From: Streptomyces sp. NRRL F-525
Lineage (GTDB): Bacteria; Actinomycetota; Actinomycetes; Streptomycetales; Streptomycetaceae
Direction of reading: 5' to 3'
DNA length: 64,000 bases
Assembly (NCBI RefSeq): GCF_000716605.1
Contig: NZ_JNXE01000006.1
Location: 1-64,000, forward strand
The position numbers and the translations under genes are program-made. Below, in pieces: positions 44,732 to 52,445 of this stretch (its first letter is position 1; every line of letters begins with the position of its first letter). The notes below the pieces were generated by a model. It ran no database searches. It was not told the DNA's origin and worked only from the letters and a program-made list of their open reading frames with translations.

Positions 44732-46570
44732 ATGCAACTCCCTCACCAGCGCGGCCCGTTGCACGACCTCCCCGACACCCCGGAGGCCTACGACGCGGTC
44801 CTCGCCGACGTCGTCGAGCAGGCCCTGCGCCGCATCACGCCGGAGGGCAACCTCGAACACCCCGACTGCTACGACGACATCGGGGACACCTCGCTCGGCA
44901 TGACGTCCCTGCTGGCCTTCGCCTGGCAGCGAGGCAAGGACCCGCGACTGCCGGAGGCCGTACGGCGCAGCCTCGCCTTCCACCTCCGCGAGCGCGTCTA
45001 CACCGAGGACAACCCCGGCTACCCGAACCTCCGGGTCCGCAACTCCGGTCTCCCGTACGCCCGTTACGTCCTGGAAGCGGGCGCGCACCCCATCGGCGAC
45101 TGGCCGAGCACGGCGTGGGCGCTGCTCCAGGCGGTCAACCTCCTCGACGCGACGGACGGCCTCGTCGACGACGAACAGCGCACCGCCCTGGTCGAGTTGG
45201 CGCACGGCTACTGGCGCTGGCTCACCGAGGCGACCTTCTTCAACCCGCAGGAGGCCGGCAACCAGGCCATCGGCTGTGTCGTCGGCGGCCTGATGCTGGC
45301 CCGCCATCTCCCTCCGGAAGAAGGCGAGTTGGTCCGCGCGCGTGCCCTCCGTGTGTACGGCGACGAGATCCGCGCCCACCGCGTGAGTGACCGTGGCGCC
45401 CTCCTCCCGCCCGAGCACGGCGGCGCGTACGACAACAACTACGGCCCGATCTCCCTGTCGTTCCTCGCCAAGGCCCACATCGAGAGCGGCGAGGACGTCT
45501 TCGCCGAGGACGGGGAGGCGCTGGCCCGCTACATCGACGCCCGCCTCACCGGCGGCGGCTTCGACAACGGCGGCCCGCGCTACAGCGAACAGCACTCCGG
45601 CTTCGAATCGGTCCTTGGCCTGCGCTACTTCGGCAGCCGCATCGGCTCCGACATCGGCCGCTACCGGGGAGACACCCGCTGGGGTCGGCACGCGGTCAAG
45701 CCGGACGGGGGAGTGGACGGGCACTTCGCGTGGATGCTGGTCTGGCAGATCCAGGACAGCACGCGCTGGCACCGCACACCGTCCACGACCGCCGCCCGGC
45801 ACCAACTCCGGTCGGGAATCGTCTCGGTGGCCTTCGACAGCGAGATGACCCCGTCACTCGTCGAGGCGGACGGCACCTACTACCTGCCCGCGGCCGTGAA
45901 CCGGCAGCACGGCTTCGGCCCCGTGCTCGACGGCTTCCTGCTGTGCCGCCCGATGGGCGAGGTGCGGGTCCGTGACGTCCAAGTCGACGGCCTGACCGCC
46001 AAGTTGGTCACCAAGCCGGTCGTCGGCCGCGACCACGTCCTGCGGCACATCCGCTCCCTGTACGTCACCGACGGCACGCGGCTCTGGATGACGGTGGCCC
46101 TCGAACGCCTCGACGGAGCACCGTACTTGCTGGCCGGGCTGCCCTACGCGGCGGACGACGGAGACCGGGTGCGCAGGACGGCGGAGGGCGATGTCACCTC
46201 CGCGGGCGCCCTGCGCCTCACGCACCCGACCGGCCTGGGCGCCGACCACTTCGACGCCCGCTCCGAACTCACCCAGCAGGAGGCGGCGTTCGCCCTCGCC
46301 GCCGACCCGCGCGGCTACGGCAACCCCGACGAGGGCTGGCTTCACCTGGTCAGCTCGACAGCGCTGGAGGCCGACCCGGCGCCGGGCGCGCCGGAGAACC
46401 TGCACGTGTTCGCCGTGCGGTACGGGCCCGGGGCAGGGGAGTTCACGCCCGCCTTCGAGACCGGCGAGGACGGCCTGACCCTGACCGTCCGCACGGAGGC
46501 CTTCACCGCGGTGATCGGCGACCCTGCGGGCGATGCCGACGCCGAGCCCGAGCTCACCCTGCGAGCCTGA
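44732..46570 (+). CDS. Cytoplasmic toroid-type enzyme, probable polysaccharide lyase or glycosidase (second of two)
   Basis: A 612-aa signal-less protein. The helical N-terminal half has GDTSLGMTSLLAFAWQRGKD, VRNSGLPYARYVLEAGAHP, FFNPQEAGNQAIGCVVGGLM and PPEHGGAYDNNYGPISLSFLA, with conserved-looking Asn, His and Tyr residues (NQ, HGGAYDNNYG) where toroid lyases have catalytic groups. The C-terminal half is beta-rich. It is not an obvious duplicate of the preceding enzyme; the two may act in sequence on one oligosaccharide. The start at 44732 lies 53 bases after the upstream gene. No family name can be given with confidence. Confidence 0.7.
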   Translation: MQLPHQRGPLHDLPDTPEAYDAVLADVVEQALRRITPEGNLEHPDCYDDIGDTSLGMTSLLAFAWQRGKDPRLPEAVRRSLAFHLRERVYTEDNPGYPNLRVRNSGLPYARYVLEAGAHPIGDWPSTAWALLQAVNLLDATDGLVDDEQRTALVELAHGYWRWLTEATFFNPQEAGNQAIGCVVGGLMLARHLPPEEGELVRARALRVYGDEIRAHRVSDRGALLPPEHGGAYDNNYGPISLSFLAKAHIESGEDVFAEDGEALARYIDARLTGGGFDNGGPRYSEQHSGFESVLGLRYFGSRIGSDIGRYRGDTRWGRHAVKPDGGVDGHFAWMLVWQIQDSTRWHRTPSTTAARHQLRSGIVSVAFDSEMTPSLVEADGTYYLPAAVNRQHGFGPVLDGFLLCRPMGEVRVRDVQVDGLTAKLVTKPVVGRDHVLRHIRSLYVTDGTRLWMTVALERLDGAPYLLAGLPYAADDGDRVRRTAEGDVTSAGALRLTHPTGLGADHFDARSELTQQEAAFALAADPRGYGNPDEGWLHLVSSTALEADPAPGAPENLHVFAVRYGPGAGEFTPAFETGEDGLTLTVRTEAFTAVIGDPAGDADAEPELTLRA

Positions 46571-46578
46571 GGGCGCCC

Positions 46579-47259
46579 TCAACTGCCTGCCTGCGCCGCC
46601 GAGTTCCGCTCCGGCGCGGGCAGTGCACCGACCGGCACGACCAGGTCGGCCCGGTCCCGGGTCGTCGCCACCAGGTCGGCGTTGCGCTGATCGCTGCCCG
46701 ACACCCAGGCCACCGCCGTGTCGTGGTCCTTGCCGAACTCCTCGTGCCGGGCGACGAGTCGGCGGACACGCTCGTCCTCGTCGGCCTCGCAGAACCACAC
46801 CTCGTCCAGGCAGGGCCGTACCCGCGCCCATGAACCCGCCTCCAGCAGAAGGTAGTTCCCCTCTGTCACCACCAGCCGGGCGGTGGGCAGCACCGGGATC
46901 GCGCCGGCGATCGGCTGCTCCAGCACGCGCTCGAAGCCCGGCGCGTACACCACTTCGTCGGTCTCCTCGTGGAGCCTCCGCAGGAGTGCCGCGTAACCGG
47001 CCGCGTCGAAGGTGTCGGGCGCGCCCTTGCGGGCGCGGCGGCCGAGGCGGTCCAGTTCGACGTCGGCGAGGTGGAAGCCGTCCATGGGGACGTGCGCGAC
47101 CCAGGGTTCCGCGCCGCTCCCGTTCAGAGTCCGCACCAGGTGCTCGGCGAGGGTCGTCTTGCCCGCGCCGGGGCTGCCGGTGATCCCGAGGACGGCACGT
47201 CGCCCCGGGATGGCGAGAGCGGTGGCACGGGTGAGGAGATCGTCGAAAGTCAGCGGCAC
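46579..47259 (-). CDS. P-loop nucleoside/sugar kinase (uridine-kinase-like)
   Basis: A 226-aa kinase of the uridine kinase / phosphoribulokinase-like superfamily, related to proteins annotated as fructokinase-like YggC. Walker A is GITGSPGAGKTT (about residues 24-35), followed by VPMDGFHLADVELDRLGR, the substrate-binding DGFH motif, then KGAPDTFDAAGY and VVTEGNYLLLE. It phosphorylates a nucleoside, pantothenate-like or sugar substrate. It converges with the toroid enzyme operon (stop codons 8 bases apart) rather than belonging to it. The start is taken as GTG 47259; the upstream frame is open but non-conserved. Confidence 0.85.
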   Translation of the reverse strand: MPLTFDDLLTRATALAIPGRRAVLGITGSPGAGKTTLAEHLVRTLNGSGAEPWVAHVPMDGFHLADVELDRLGRRARKGAPDTFDAAGYAALLRRLHEETDEVVYAPGFERVLEQPIAGAIPVLPTARLVVTEGNYLLLEAGSWARVRPCLDEVWFCEADEDERVRRLVARHEEFGKDHDTAVAWVSGSDQRNADLVATTRDRADLVVPVGALPAPERNSAAQAGS

Positions 47260-47373
47260 ACGGAGAGTGTGCCATCCGTCTCGGTTGCCCGGCCGGGGCG
47301 ATGATGTGCGGAAGATCGGGGAGTCGACCCGGTGGAGAGACCATGGAGTGGGGGACAGGAACAGGAGCCGTCC

Positions 47374-47769
47374 ATGACCGACGACGCGACACAGATCCGC
47401 ACCCTCATCACCGGCTGGGCCGAGGCCGTCCACCGCGGCGACCTTGACCGCGTCATGGCGGACCACACCGAGGACCTCGTCATGTACGACGTCCCGCCGC
47501 CCCACGCCGGTATCCACGGCTTGGCCGCCTACCGCGCCACTTGGCCACCGTTCTTCGACTGGCAGGCCCAGGGCGCCCGCTTCGACATCGACTCCCTCGA
47601 CATCACGGCCGGCACGGACGTCGCCTACGCCCATGCCCTGCTCCGGTGCGGCACCCCCGAGGAGTTCGCCGAACACCCCACGCTGCGCCTGCGGCTCACC
47701 TTCGGCCTGCGCAAGGAGCGGGGCCGGTGGCTGGTCGCGCATGAGCACCACTCGTTCCCGCACGACTGA
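47374..47769 (+). CDS. SnoaL-like / NTF2-fold protein (ketosteroid isomerase type)
   Basis: A 131-aa protein: TQIRTLITGWAEAVHRGDLDRVMADHTEDLVMYDVPPP is the typical N-terminal helix and first strand of YybH/SnoaL proteins, and RGRWLVAHEHHSFP is the usual C-terminal strand. Small soluble dimer, often a hydrolase or isomerase-like enzyme of unknown substrate. The ATG at 47374 follows caggagccgtcc and is preferred over an upstream ATG. It converges with the LLM oxidoreductase gene. Confidence 0.88.
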   Translation: MTDDATQIRTLITGWAEAVHRGDLDRVMADHTEDLVMYDVPPPHAGIHGLAAYRATWPPFFDWQAQGARFDIDSLDITAGTDVAYAHALLRCGTPEEFAEHPTLRLRLTFGLRKERGRWLVAHEHHSFPHD

Positions 47770-47783
47770 TGGGGCAAGGGCGT

Positions 47784-48659
47784 TCAGGTCGCCTTGGCGA
47801 TCAGCTCGTCGGCGACCCAGTGCGCGACGTCGGCGGGGTAGGGCGCGGGGAGTCCGAGCACGATGTGCGGGAAGCCCGCGTCGAGTGCCTCGCGGATCGC
47901 GGCCCGGGTGGCCTCGGGGCGGTCGTAGGAGACGGCGAGGTGGATGGAGCGGGTGATCGTGGCGGGGTCGCGGCCGATCTCGGCGCAGTAGCGGTCGAGG
48001 AGTGCGCTGCGGTCGACGGCGTCCTCGATGTCGCCGCCGGGGATGTTCCACAGGTCGGCGTGCTCGGCGACCACACGCAGGGTCGCGGCCGCGCGTCCGC
48101 CGATGAGGATCGGCGGGTGGGGGTGCTGGACGGGCTTGGGGTTGCCGAACGCGCCGGTGAGGTCGTGGTGGGCGCCGTGGAAGTCGAACGGTTTCTCCTC
48201 GGTCCACAGCCGCCGGATCACCGTGCAGGCCTCGGCGAGGCTCGCCACGGCGTGCGCGGAGTCGTGGAAGGGGAGGCCGTGCGCCTCGTACTCCCGCCTG
48301 GCCAGAGGATGGTCGGGGCGGGAGCCGACGCCGATGCCGAAGTCCAGCCGTCCGCCGGAGACGATGTCGACGGTCGTGGCGATCTTCGCCAGCATCGCGG
48401 GCGGCCTGATGCGATTGCTCGTCACCATCACGCCGAGCCGCAGGCGCCGGGTCTGCGCGGCGAGGGCCGAGAGCATGGTCCAGCCCTCGAAGGCCGGGCC
48501 GTCCGGGTCGCCGCCGATCGGCATGAGGTGGTCGAACAGCCAGGCGTGCTCGATCTCCGGGACGGTGTCGGCCTCCCGCCAGACACGGAGGAGGTCGTCG
48601 TAGCCGACCTGCATGGGGGCGGTCATGATTCCGAAGCTGGGGCGGGGGGTGTGGGGCAT
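47784..48659 (-). CDS. LLM-class flavin/F420-dependent oxidoreductase
   Basis: A 291-aa luciferase-like monooxygenase-fold enzyme of the actinobacterial F420 branch. Seen: SFGIMTAPMQVGYDDLLRVW at the start, HAWLFDHLMP, RLRLGVMVTSNRIRPPAMLAK, LDFGIGVGSRPDHPLARREY and PHPPILIGGRAAATLRVVAEHADLWN, all standard for TIGR03560-like proteins. Cofactor choice (F420 or FMN) cannot be read. The ATG at 48659 gives MPHTPRPSFG. It is divergent from a TetR gene with a large palindrome between them, so it is very likely regulated by that TetR protein. Confidence 0.9.
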   Translation of the reverse strand: MPHTPRPSFGIMTAPMQVGYDDLLRVWREADTVPEIEHAWLFDHLMPIGGDPDGPAFEGWTMLSALAAQTRRLRLGVMVTSNRIRPPAMLAKIATTVDIVSGGRLDFGIGVGSRPDHPLARREYEAHGLPFHDSAHAVASLAEACTVIRRLWTEEKPFDFHGAHHDLTGAFGNPKPVQHPHPPILIGGRAAATLRVVAEHADLWNIPGGDIEDAVDRSALLDRYCAEIGRDPATITRSIHLAVSYDRPEATRAAIREALDAGFPHIVLGLPAPYPADVAHWVADELIAKAT

Positions 48660-48738
48660 GGTGGCGTCCGTTCCTCGACAAGGTGCGATGGCAGGCGTGG
48701 CTTGGTCGTCCGGCCTCTGCTCTGGCATCATGGGCAAG

Positions 48739-48777
48739 CGGAACCTTGTTCCGGAAACGATACGGAACAAGGTTCCG
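48739..48777. promoter_or_regulatory. Paired TetR operator between LLM oxidoreductase and TetR genes
   Basis: Two 15-base boxes, CGGAACCTTGTTCCG (48739-48753) and CGGAACAAGGTTCCG (48763-48777), are exact inverse complements separated by nine bases. Each is itself palindromic (CGGAAC/GTTCCG around a 3-base centre). It covers the divergent promoter region, 80 bases before the LLM gene and 35 before the TetR gene. Confidence 0.8.
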
Positions 48778-48811
48778 GTTTGGCAAGTCGCGAAGGTGGA
48801 GGAGTTGCGCG

Positions 48812-49423
48812 GTGACTGAGAACAGTGCGGACGCGGGACGCGCGACCCGGCCCGGGAAGGCGGACGGCCAGTCCAAGCGGGCCGACGCCCGGCGCAACAA
48901 GGAGACCCTCCTCGACGCCGCCGCCAAGGTCTTCGTCGCGTCCGGGGTCGACGCTCCCGTGCGTGACATCGCGCGCGAGGCCGGCGTCGGACTCGGCACG
49001 ATCTACCGGCACTTCCCGACCCGGGCGGATCTCGTCATCGCCGTCTACCGGTACCAGGTCGAGGCCTGCGCGGAAGCCGGTCCGGCGCTGCTGGCGAGCA
49101 GTGCCACGCCGTACGCCGCGCTTCGGGAGTGGATCAATCTCTTCGTCGACTTTCTGGTCACCAAGCACGGGCTCGCCGCGGTGCTGCGGTCCGACACCGC
49201 CGGTTTCGAGGCGCTGCACGGCTACTTCCTGGACCGTCTGCTGCCGGTGTGTGCCGAGCTGTTCGATGCGGCGGTCGCCGCCGGTGAGGTCCGGTCGGAC
49301 CTGACTTCCTACGAGATCATGCGCGGCGTCGGCAACCTCTGTGTCGGCGCGGAGGGCGACGAGCGCTACGACGCGCTCCGCCTCGTCGACGTCCTCATCG
49401 CGGGCCTGCGTCTGCCGAACTGA
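48812..49423 (+). CDS. TetR-family transcriptional regulator
   Basis: A 203-aa repressor. After a basic, disordered head (RATRPGKADGQSKRADARRNK) the helix-turn-helix reads LLDAAAKVFVASGVDAPVRDIAREAGVGLGTIYRHFPTRADLV. The C-terminal ligand domain (YAALREWINLFVDFLVTKHGL, SYEIMRGVGNLCVG) is of the SbtR/TetR_C_21-like type. The start is a GTG at 48812 after ggaggagttgcgc. It probably binds the double palindrome at 48739-48777 and represses itself and the divergent LLM oxidoreductase; the inducer is unknown. Confidence 0.92.
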   Translation: MTENSADAGRATRPGKADGQSKRADARRNKETLLDAAAKVFVASGVDAPVRDIAREAGVGLGTIYRHFPTRADLVIAVYRYQVEACAEAGPALLASSATPYAALREWINLFVDFLVTKHGLAAVLRSDTAGFEALHGYFLDRLLPVCAELFDAAVAAGEVRSDLTSYEIMRGVGNLCVGAEGDERYDALRLVDVLIAGLRLPN

Positions 49424-49507
49424 CGGAGTCGCCGCTCTCGTTCATGAACGGGTGGCCGGGGTGTCATCTCCCGGTCATCCGGCACTGAGACGTTCCCTCT
49501 GACGGAA

Positions 49508-49525
49508 AAGTTGGCTATACAACTT
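49508..49525. promoter_or_regulatory. Inverted repeat before the fused dioxygenase gene
   Basis: AAGTTG-GCTATA-CAACTT, perfect 6-bp arms, ending 18 bases before the chosen start. Read on the other strand the core is TTGTATAGCCAA, which resembles GTATAG-type sites of HutC/PhnF GntR regulators. It is the best candidate operator for the GntR/UTRA regulator at 51201-51974. Confidence 0.55.
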
Positions 49526-49543
49526 GAAGAGGGAGTGATGGCG

Positions 49544-51178
49544 ATGTCACTGTCAGTAGAAGATCTGCCGCTCACCTGGCTGCGGGACAACTGTCCCTGC
49601 CCCCGCTGCCGCGACCCCCGCAACGGGCAGAAGCTGTTCCAGATCACCGAACTGCCCACCGGCCTCGCGCTGGACGCCGTACGACGGACCGCCGACGGTG
49701 TCGAGGTCGACTGGGCGCCGGACGGGCACCGTTCCGCGTACTCCGCGCAGTGGCTGACCGTCAACCGGCCCCACGGCGGGGACGGTTCAGGGGACCGGCG
49801 TGGCGAGAACAGCAAGACTCTGTGGGCCGCCGCCGACCTGAACGGCCGTCTCCCCGAGGCGAGTTGGGCGGAGTATCTGGGTGACCCGGCGGTCAAGGCG
49901 CGGGTACTGGAGTCGGTCCTCGGGCTCGGGTTCGCGCTGTTGCGTGACGTACCTTGCCGCGAGGGGCAGGTGCTGGAGGTCGCGGAGACCTTCGGATACG
50001 TCCGCGAGACCAACTACGGGCGGCTCTTCGACGTACGGGTCGAACCGGACCCCAACAACCTCGCCTTCACCGGCGCCCGGATCACCCCGCACACCGACAA
50101 CCCGTACCGCGACCCGGTGCCCACACTCCAACTCCTGCACTGCCTGACCAACGCGGCGGTCGGCGGTGACTCCGGGCTGGTCGACGGGTTCAAGGCCGCC
50201 GCGCTGCTGCGGGCCGAGGACGCGGAGGCGTTCGCCGTGCTGACGCGCACCCCCGTGCCGTTCCAATTCAGCGATGCGCGGACCGAGTTGTCCGCAGACC
50301 GGCCGCTGATCGACGTGGACGGCCGGGGCCGGATCCGCGAGGTGCGCTTCAACAACCGTTCCATCGGCACCCTGTTGCTGCCCGCCGACGAACTGGAGGC
50401 CTTCTACCGGGCCTACCGCACCTTCGCCGAGATCACCCTCCGCCCCGAACTCCAGCTGGAATTCCGGCTGTTGCCCGGCGACTGCCTGATCTTCGACAAT
50501 GTACGGCTGCTGCACGCGCGAACGGCCTTCGAGGAGAGCGGCGCCCGTCACCTCCAGGGGGCCTACGCCGACATCGACGCGCTCGCCGGCACCCTGGCCG
50601 TACTGCGTCGCGAACGGGCCGTAGCCGCAAGGGAGTTCGTGGACGAGTTGGCCGGACTCTTCGCCGGCGAGGGTGCGAGCGCCTACCTGGGGGAGGAGGT
50701 CACGATGGCGCAGCACATGCTCCAGGCGGCGGCGCGTGCCGAAGAGGCGGGTGCGCCCGACGCGTTGATCGCCGCCGCGCTGCTGCACGACCTCGGGCAC
50801 TTCCACGGGCCGGTCAGCGGCGAGGAGTTGATGGAGGGCACCGACAACCGGCACAGCCACACCGGGGCGGACCGGCTGGCCGAGTGGTTCGGTCCCGAGG
50901 TCACCGAGCCGATCCGGCTGCACGTGGCGGCCAAGCGGTATCTGTGCGCGGTCGAGCCGGGTTACTTCGGCCGACTCTCCCAGGCGTCGGTGTACACGCT
51001 GGAGGTACAGGGTGGTCCGATGTCTCCGGCCGAGGTCGCCGCGTACGAGGCGAATCCCTACGCGGCGGACGGGGTCGCGGTGCGCCGCTGGGACGACGAG
51101 GGAAAGGACCCCGAGGCGCCGACCCCGCACTTCGCGCACTTCCGGCCGCTGCTCACGGCCTTGCTGCGCAAGGACTGA
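49544..51178 (+). CDS. Fused Fe/2-oxoglutarate oxygenase and HD-domain oxygenase (TmpA-TmpB-like)
   Basis: A 544-aa cytoplasmic protein with two oxygenase parts. Residues 1-70: DUF971/GBBH-like zinc domain, with C17, C19, C22 (NCPCPRCRD) and probably H62. Residues 115-350: TauD/gamma-butyrobetaine-hydroxylase fold with the iron motif H183-x-D185 (TPHTDNPYRDP) and distal H324 (RLLHARTAF). Residues 365-544: HD-domain diiron oxygenase with Y381, E384, Q390, H391, H415-D416, H437, H460, K464, D517, spacings matching those I recall for PhnZ. In TmpA/TmpB the two activities, as separate proteins, hydroxylate and cleave a trimethylammonio-ethylphosphonate to glycine betaine and phosphate. A start at ATG 49544 is chosen for its well-spaced gaggga site; TTG 49511 would lie in the operator. 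Confidence 0.85.
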   Translation: MSLSVEDLPLTWLRDNCPCPRCRDPRNGQKLFQITELPTGLALDAVRRTADGVEVDWAPDGHRSAYSAQWLTVNRPHGGDGSGDRRGENSKTLWAAADLNGRLPEASWAEYLGDPAVKARVLESVLGLGFALLRDVPCREGQVLEVAETFGYVRETNYGRLFDVRVEPDPNNLAFTGARITPHTDNPYRDPVPTLQLLHCLTNAAVGGDSGLVDGFKAAALLRAEDAEAFAVLTRTPVPFQFSDARTELSADRPLIDVDGRGRIREVRFNNRSIGTLLLPADELEAFYRAYRTFAEITLRPELQLEFRLLPGDCLIFDNVRLLHARTAFEESGARHLQGAYADIDALAGTLAVLRRERAVAAREFVDELAGLFAGEGASAYLGEEVTMAQHMLQAAARAEEAGAPDALIAAALLHDLGHFHGPVSGEELMEGTDNRHSHTGADRLAEWFGPEVTEPIRLHVAAKRYLCAVEPGYFGRLSQASVYTLEVQGGPMSPAEVAAYEANPYAADGVAVRRWDDEGKDPEAPTPHFAHFRPLLTALLRKD

Positions 51179-51200
51179 GGGGACTGGCAGAAGGACTGAG

Positions 51201-51974
51201 TCAGGCGTCGTCGGCCGGGCGGCGGGCCAGCGAACCGGAGGCGGCCGAGCTGTGGACGGTGAAGGCCACGGTCTCCGGGAGGTAGCGGTCCTCGGACCAT
51301 TCGACCGGGGTGCCCGCCGGATCCGTACTGCACCGGCGTTCGCGCAACAGCGGGTCGCCGGGCCCGCAGCCGAGCAGCCGCGCGTCCTCCTCGTCGGCCC
51401 GGCACAGGTCGATGGTGTGCTGGGCGTCCGCGATCAGCACCCCCGACTCCTCCAGGGCCACGGTGTGCGACACGGTGTCCGGCGGCAGCTCCGCGATCAA
51501 CTCGCCCACGGCGGACGGGTATACGGTCCGCTCGATCATCACCGGCCGCCCGGAGAGCGTGCGCAGCCGTCGTACCTCGTAGACCTCCGCCCCTGCGGGC
51601 AGGCGTAGTTGGTCCCGCTCGGTCGTGTCGGCGGGGCGGGTCTCCACGGTGACGGTCCGGGCGCCGGGCTCCTCGCCCGTGGAGCGGGCCCAGCGGGTGA
51701 AGCTGAGGAGTTCGCCGAAGCTTTGCGGGCGGGGCGAGCCGATCACGACCCGGCGGGTGCCGCGCCGGGAGGCGATCAGGCCCTCGGTGCGCAGGAGGGC
51801 CATCGCCTGGCGGACCGTGCCACGGGAGACGCCGTACCGCTCGGCGAGTTCGCCCTCGGCGGGCAGCCGGCCGCCGGAGCCGTAGCGGCCCTCGCCGATC
51901 TCGCGGCCGAGGTCGGCCGCGACCTTCCGGTACATCGCCGGGGGTTTTCCCGTGCCGGCCGGGCCGTCCGTCAC
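51201..51974 (-). CDS. GntR-family regulator with UTRA domain (HutC/PhnF type)
   Basis: A 257-aa regulator. The winged helix-turn-helix (about residues 14-80) reads YRKVAADLGREIGEGRYGSGGRLPAEGELAERYGVSRGTVRQAMALLRTEGL. The C-terminal UTRA ligand domain (about 95-245) shows EVYEVRRLRTLSGRPVMIERTVYP and PLLRERRCSTDPAGTPVEWSEDRYLP. UTRA regulators sense small metabolites including phosphonates (PhnF). Converging with the fused oxygenase gene at 23 bases, it is the likely regulator of it. The start is a GTG at 51974 after ctgaggagaggcgcgcg. Confidence 0.92.
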   Translation of the reverse strand: MTDGPAGTGKPPAMYRKVAADLGREIGEGRYGSGGRLPAEGELAERYGVSRGTVRQAMALLRTEGLIASRRGTRRVVIGSPRPQSFGELLSFTRWARSTGEEPGARTVTVETRPADTTERDQLRLPAGAEVYEVRRLRTLSGRPVMIERTVYPSAVGELIAELPPDTVSHTVALEESGVLIADAQHTIDLCRADEEDARLLGCGPGDPLLRERRCSTDPAGTPVEWSEDRYLPETVAFTVHSSAASGSLARRPADDA

Positions 51975-52003
51975 CGCGCGCCTCTCCTCAGGTCCCGAGG
52001 CTG

Positions 52004-52387
52004 TCAGTCGTTGTCGGCGTTCTTCTTGTTCTTGATCCGCTCGGCTTCCTTGCGGACCTCGGCCTGCGTGGCGCGCTCCTTCTCCAGCCACTCGGGGCCG
52101 TCCTTCTTGAGCGCCTCGATCTGCTCCGTGGTGAGGGGCTCGGTGACCCCGCCGCGGGCGAGACCGGCGATGGAGACGCCGAGCCTGGCCGCGACGACCG
52201 GACGCGGGTGCGGGCCGTTGGCGCGCAGCTCGCGCAGCCACTCGGGCGGGTTGGCCTGCAGCTCGTTCAGCTCGGCGCGGGAGACCTCGGCCTTCTGGAA
52301 CTCGGCGGGGGTGGCCTCTAGGTACACACCCAGCTTCTTCGCCGCCGTGGCGGGCTTCATGGTCTGGGTGGTCTGGTGCGACTTCAT
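52004..52387 (-). CDS. DUF5997-family protein
   Basis: A 127-aa cytoplasmic, lysine/glutamate-rich protein: MKPATAAKKLGVYLEATPAEFQKAEVSRAELNELQANPPEWL, RPVVAARLGVSIAGLARGGV and EWLEKERATQAEVRKEAERI. I recognise this as the DUF5997 family of actinobacteria, whose role is unknown. The middle part, RLGVSIAGLARGG, could be a degenerate helix-turn-helix. It is divergent from the LysR-effector-domain gene (58 bases between starts), a pairing I recall from other Streptomyces genomes. The start at 52387 is preferred over upstream in-frame codons that would overlap the neighbour. Confidence 0.85.
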   Translation of the reverse strand: MKSHQTTQTMKPATAAKKLGVYLEATPAEFQKAEVSRAELNELQANPPEWLRELRANGPHPRPVVAARLGVSIAGLARGGVTEPLTTEQIEALKKDGPEWLEKERATQAEVRKEAERIKNKKNADND

Positions 52388-52445
52388 ACCGTCAAGAGTA
52401 TCGACCGCGTTCGAGACCTCCGACCACGCCGGGTAACCTTGCGGG

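Noticed and set aside
47260..48999. Upstream extension of the P-loop kinase frame to 806 codons
   Set aside because: It runs antisense to the SnoaL-like gene and out of frame through the LLM gene; the kinase fold begins only near 47259.
49511..49543. TTG start for the fused oxygenase
   Set aside because: The TTG lies inside the palindrome at 49508-49525 and lacks a ribosome binding site; ATG 49544 is well placed.
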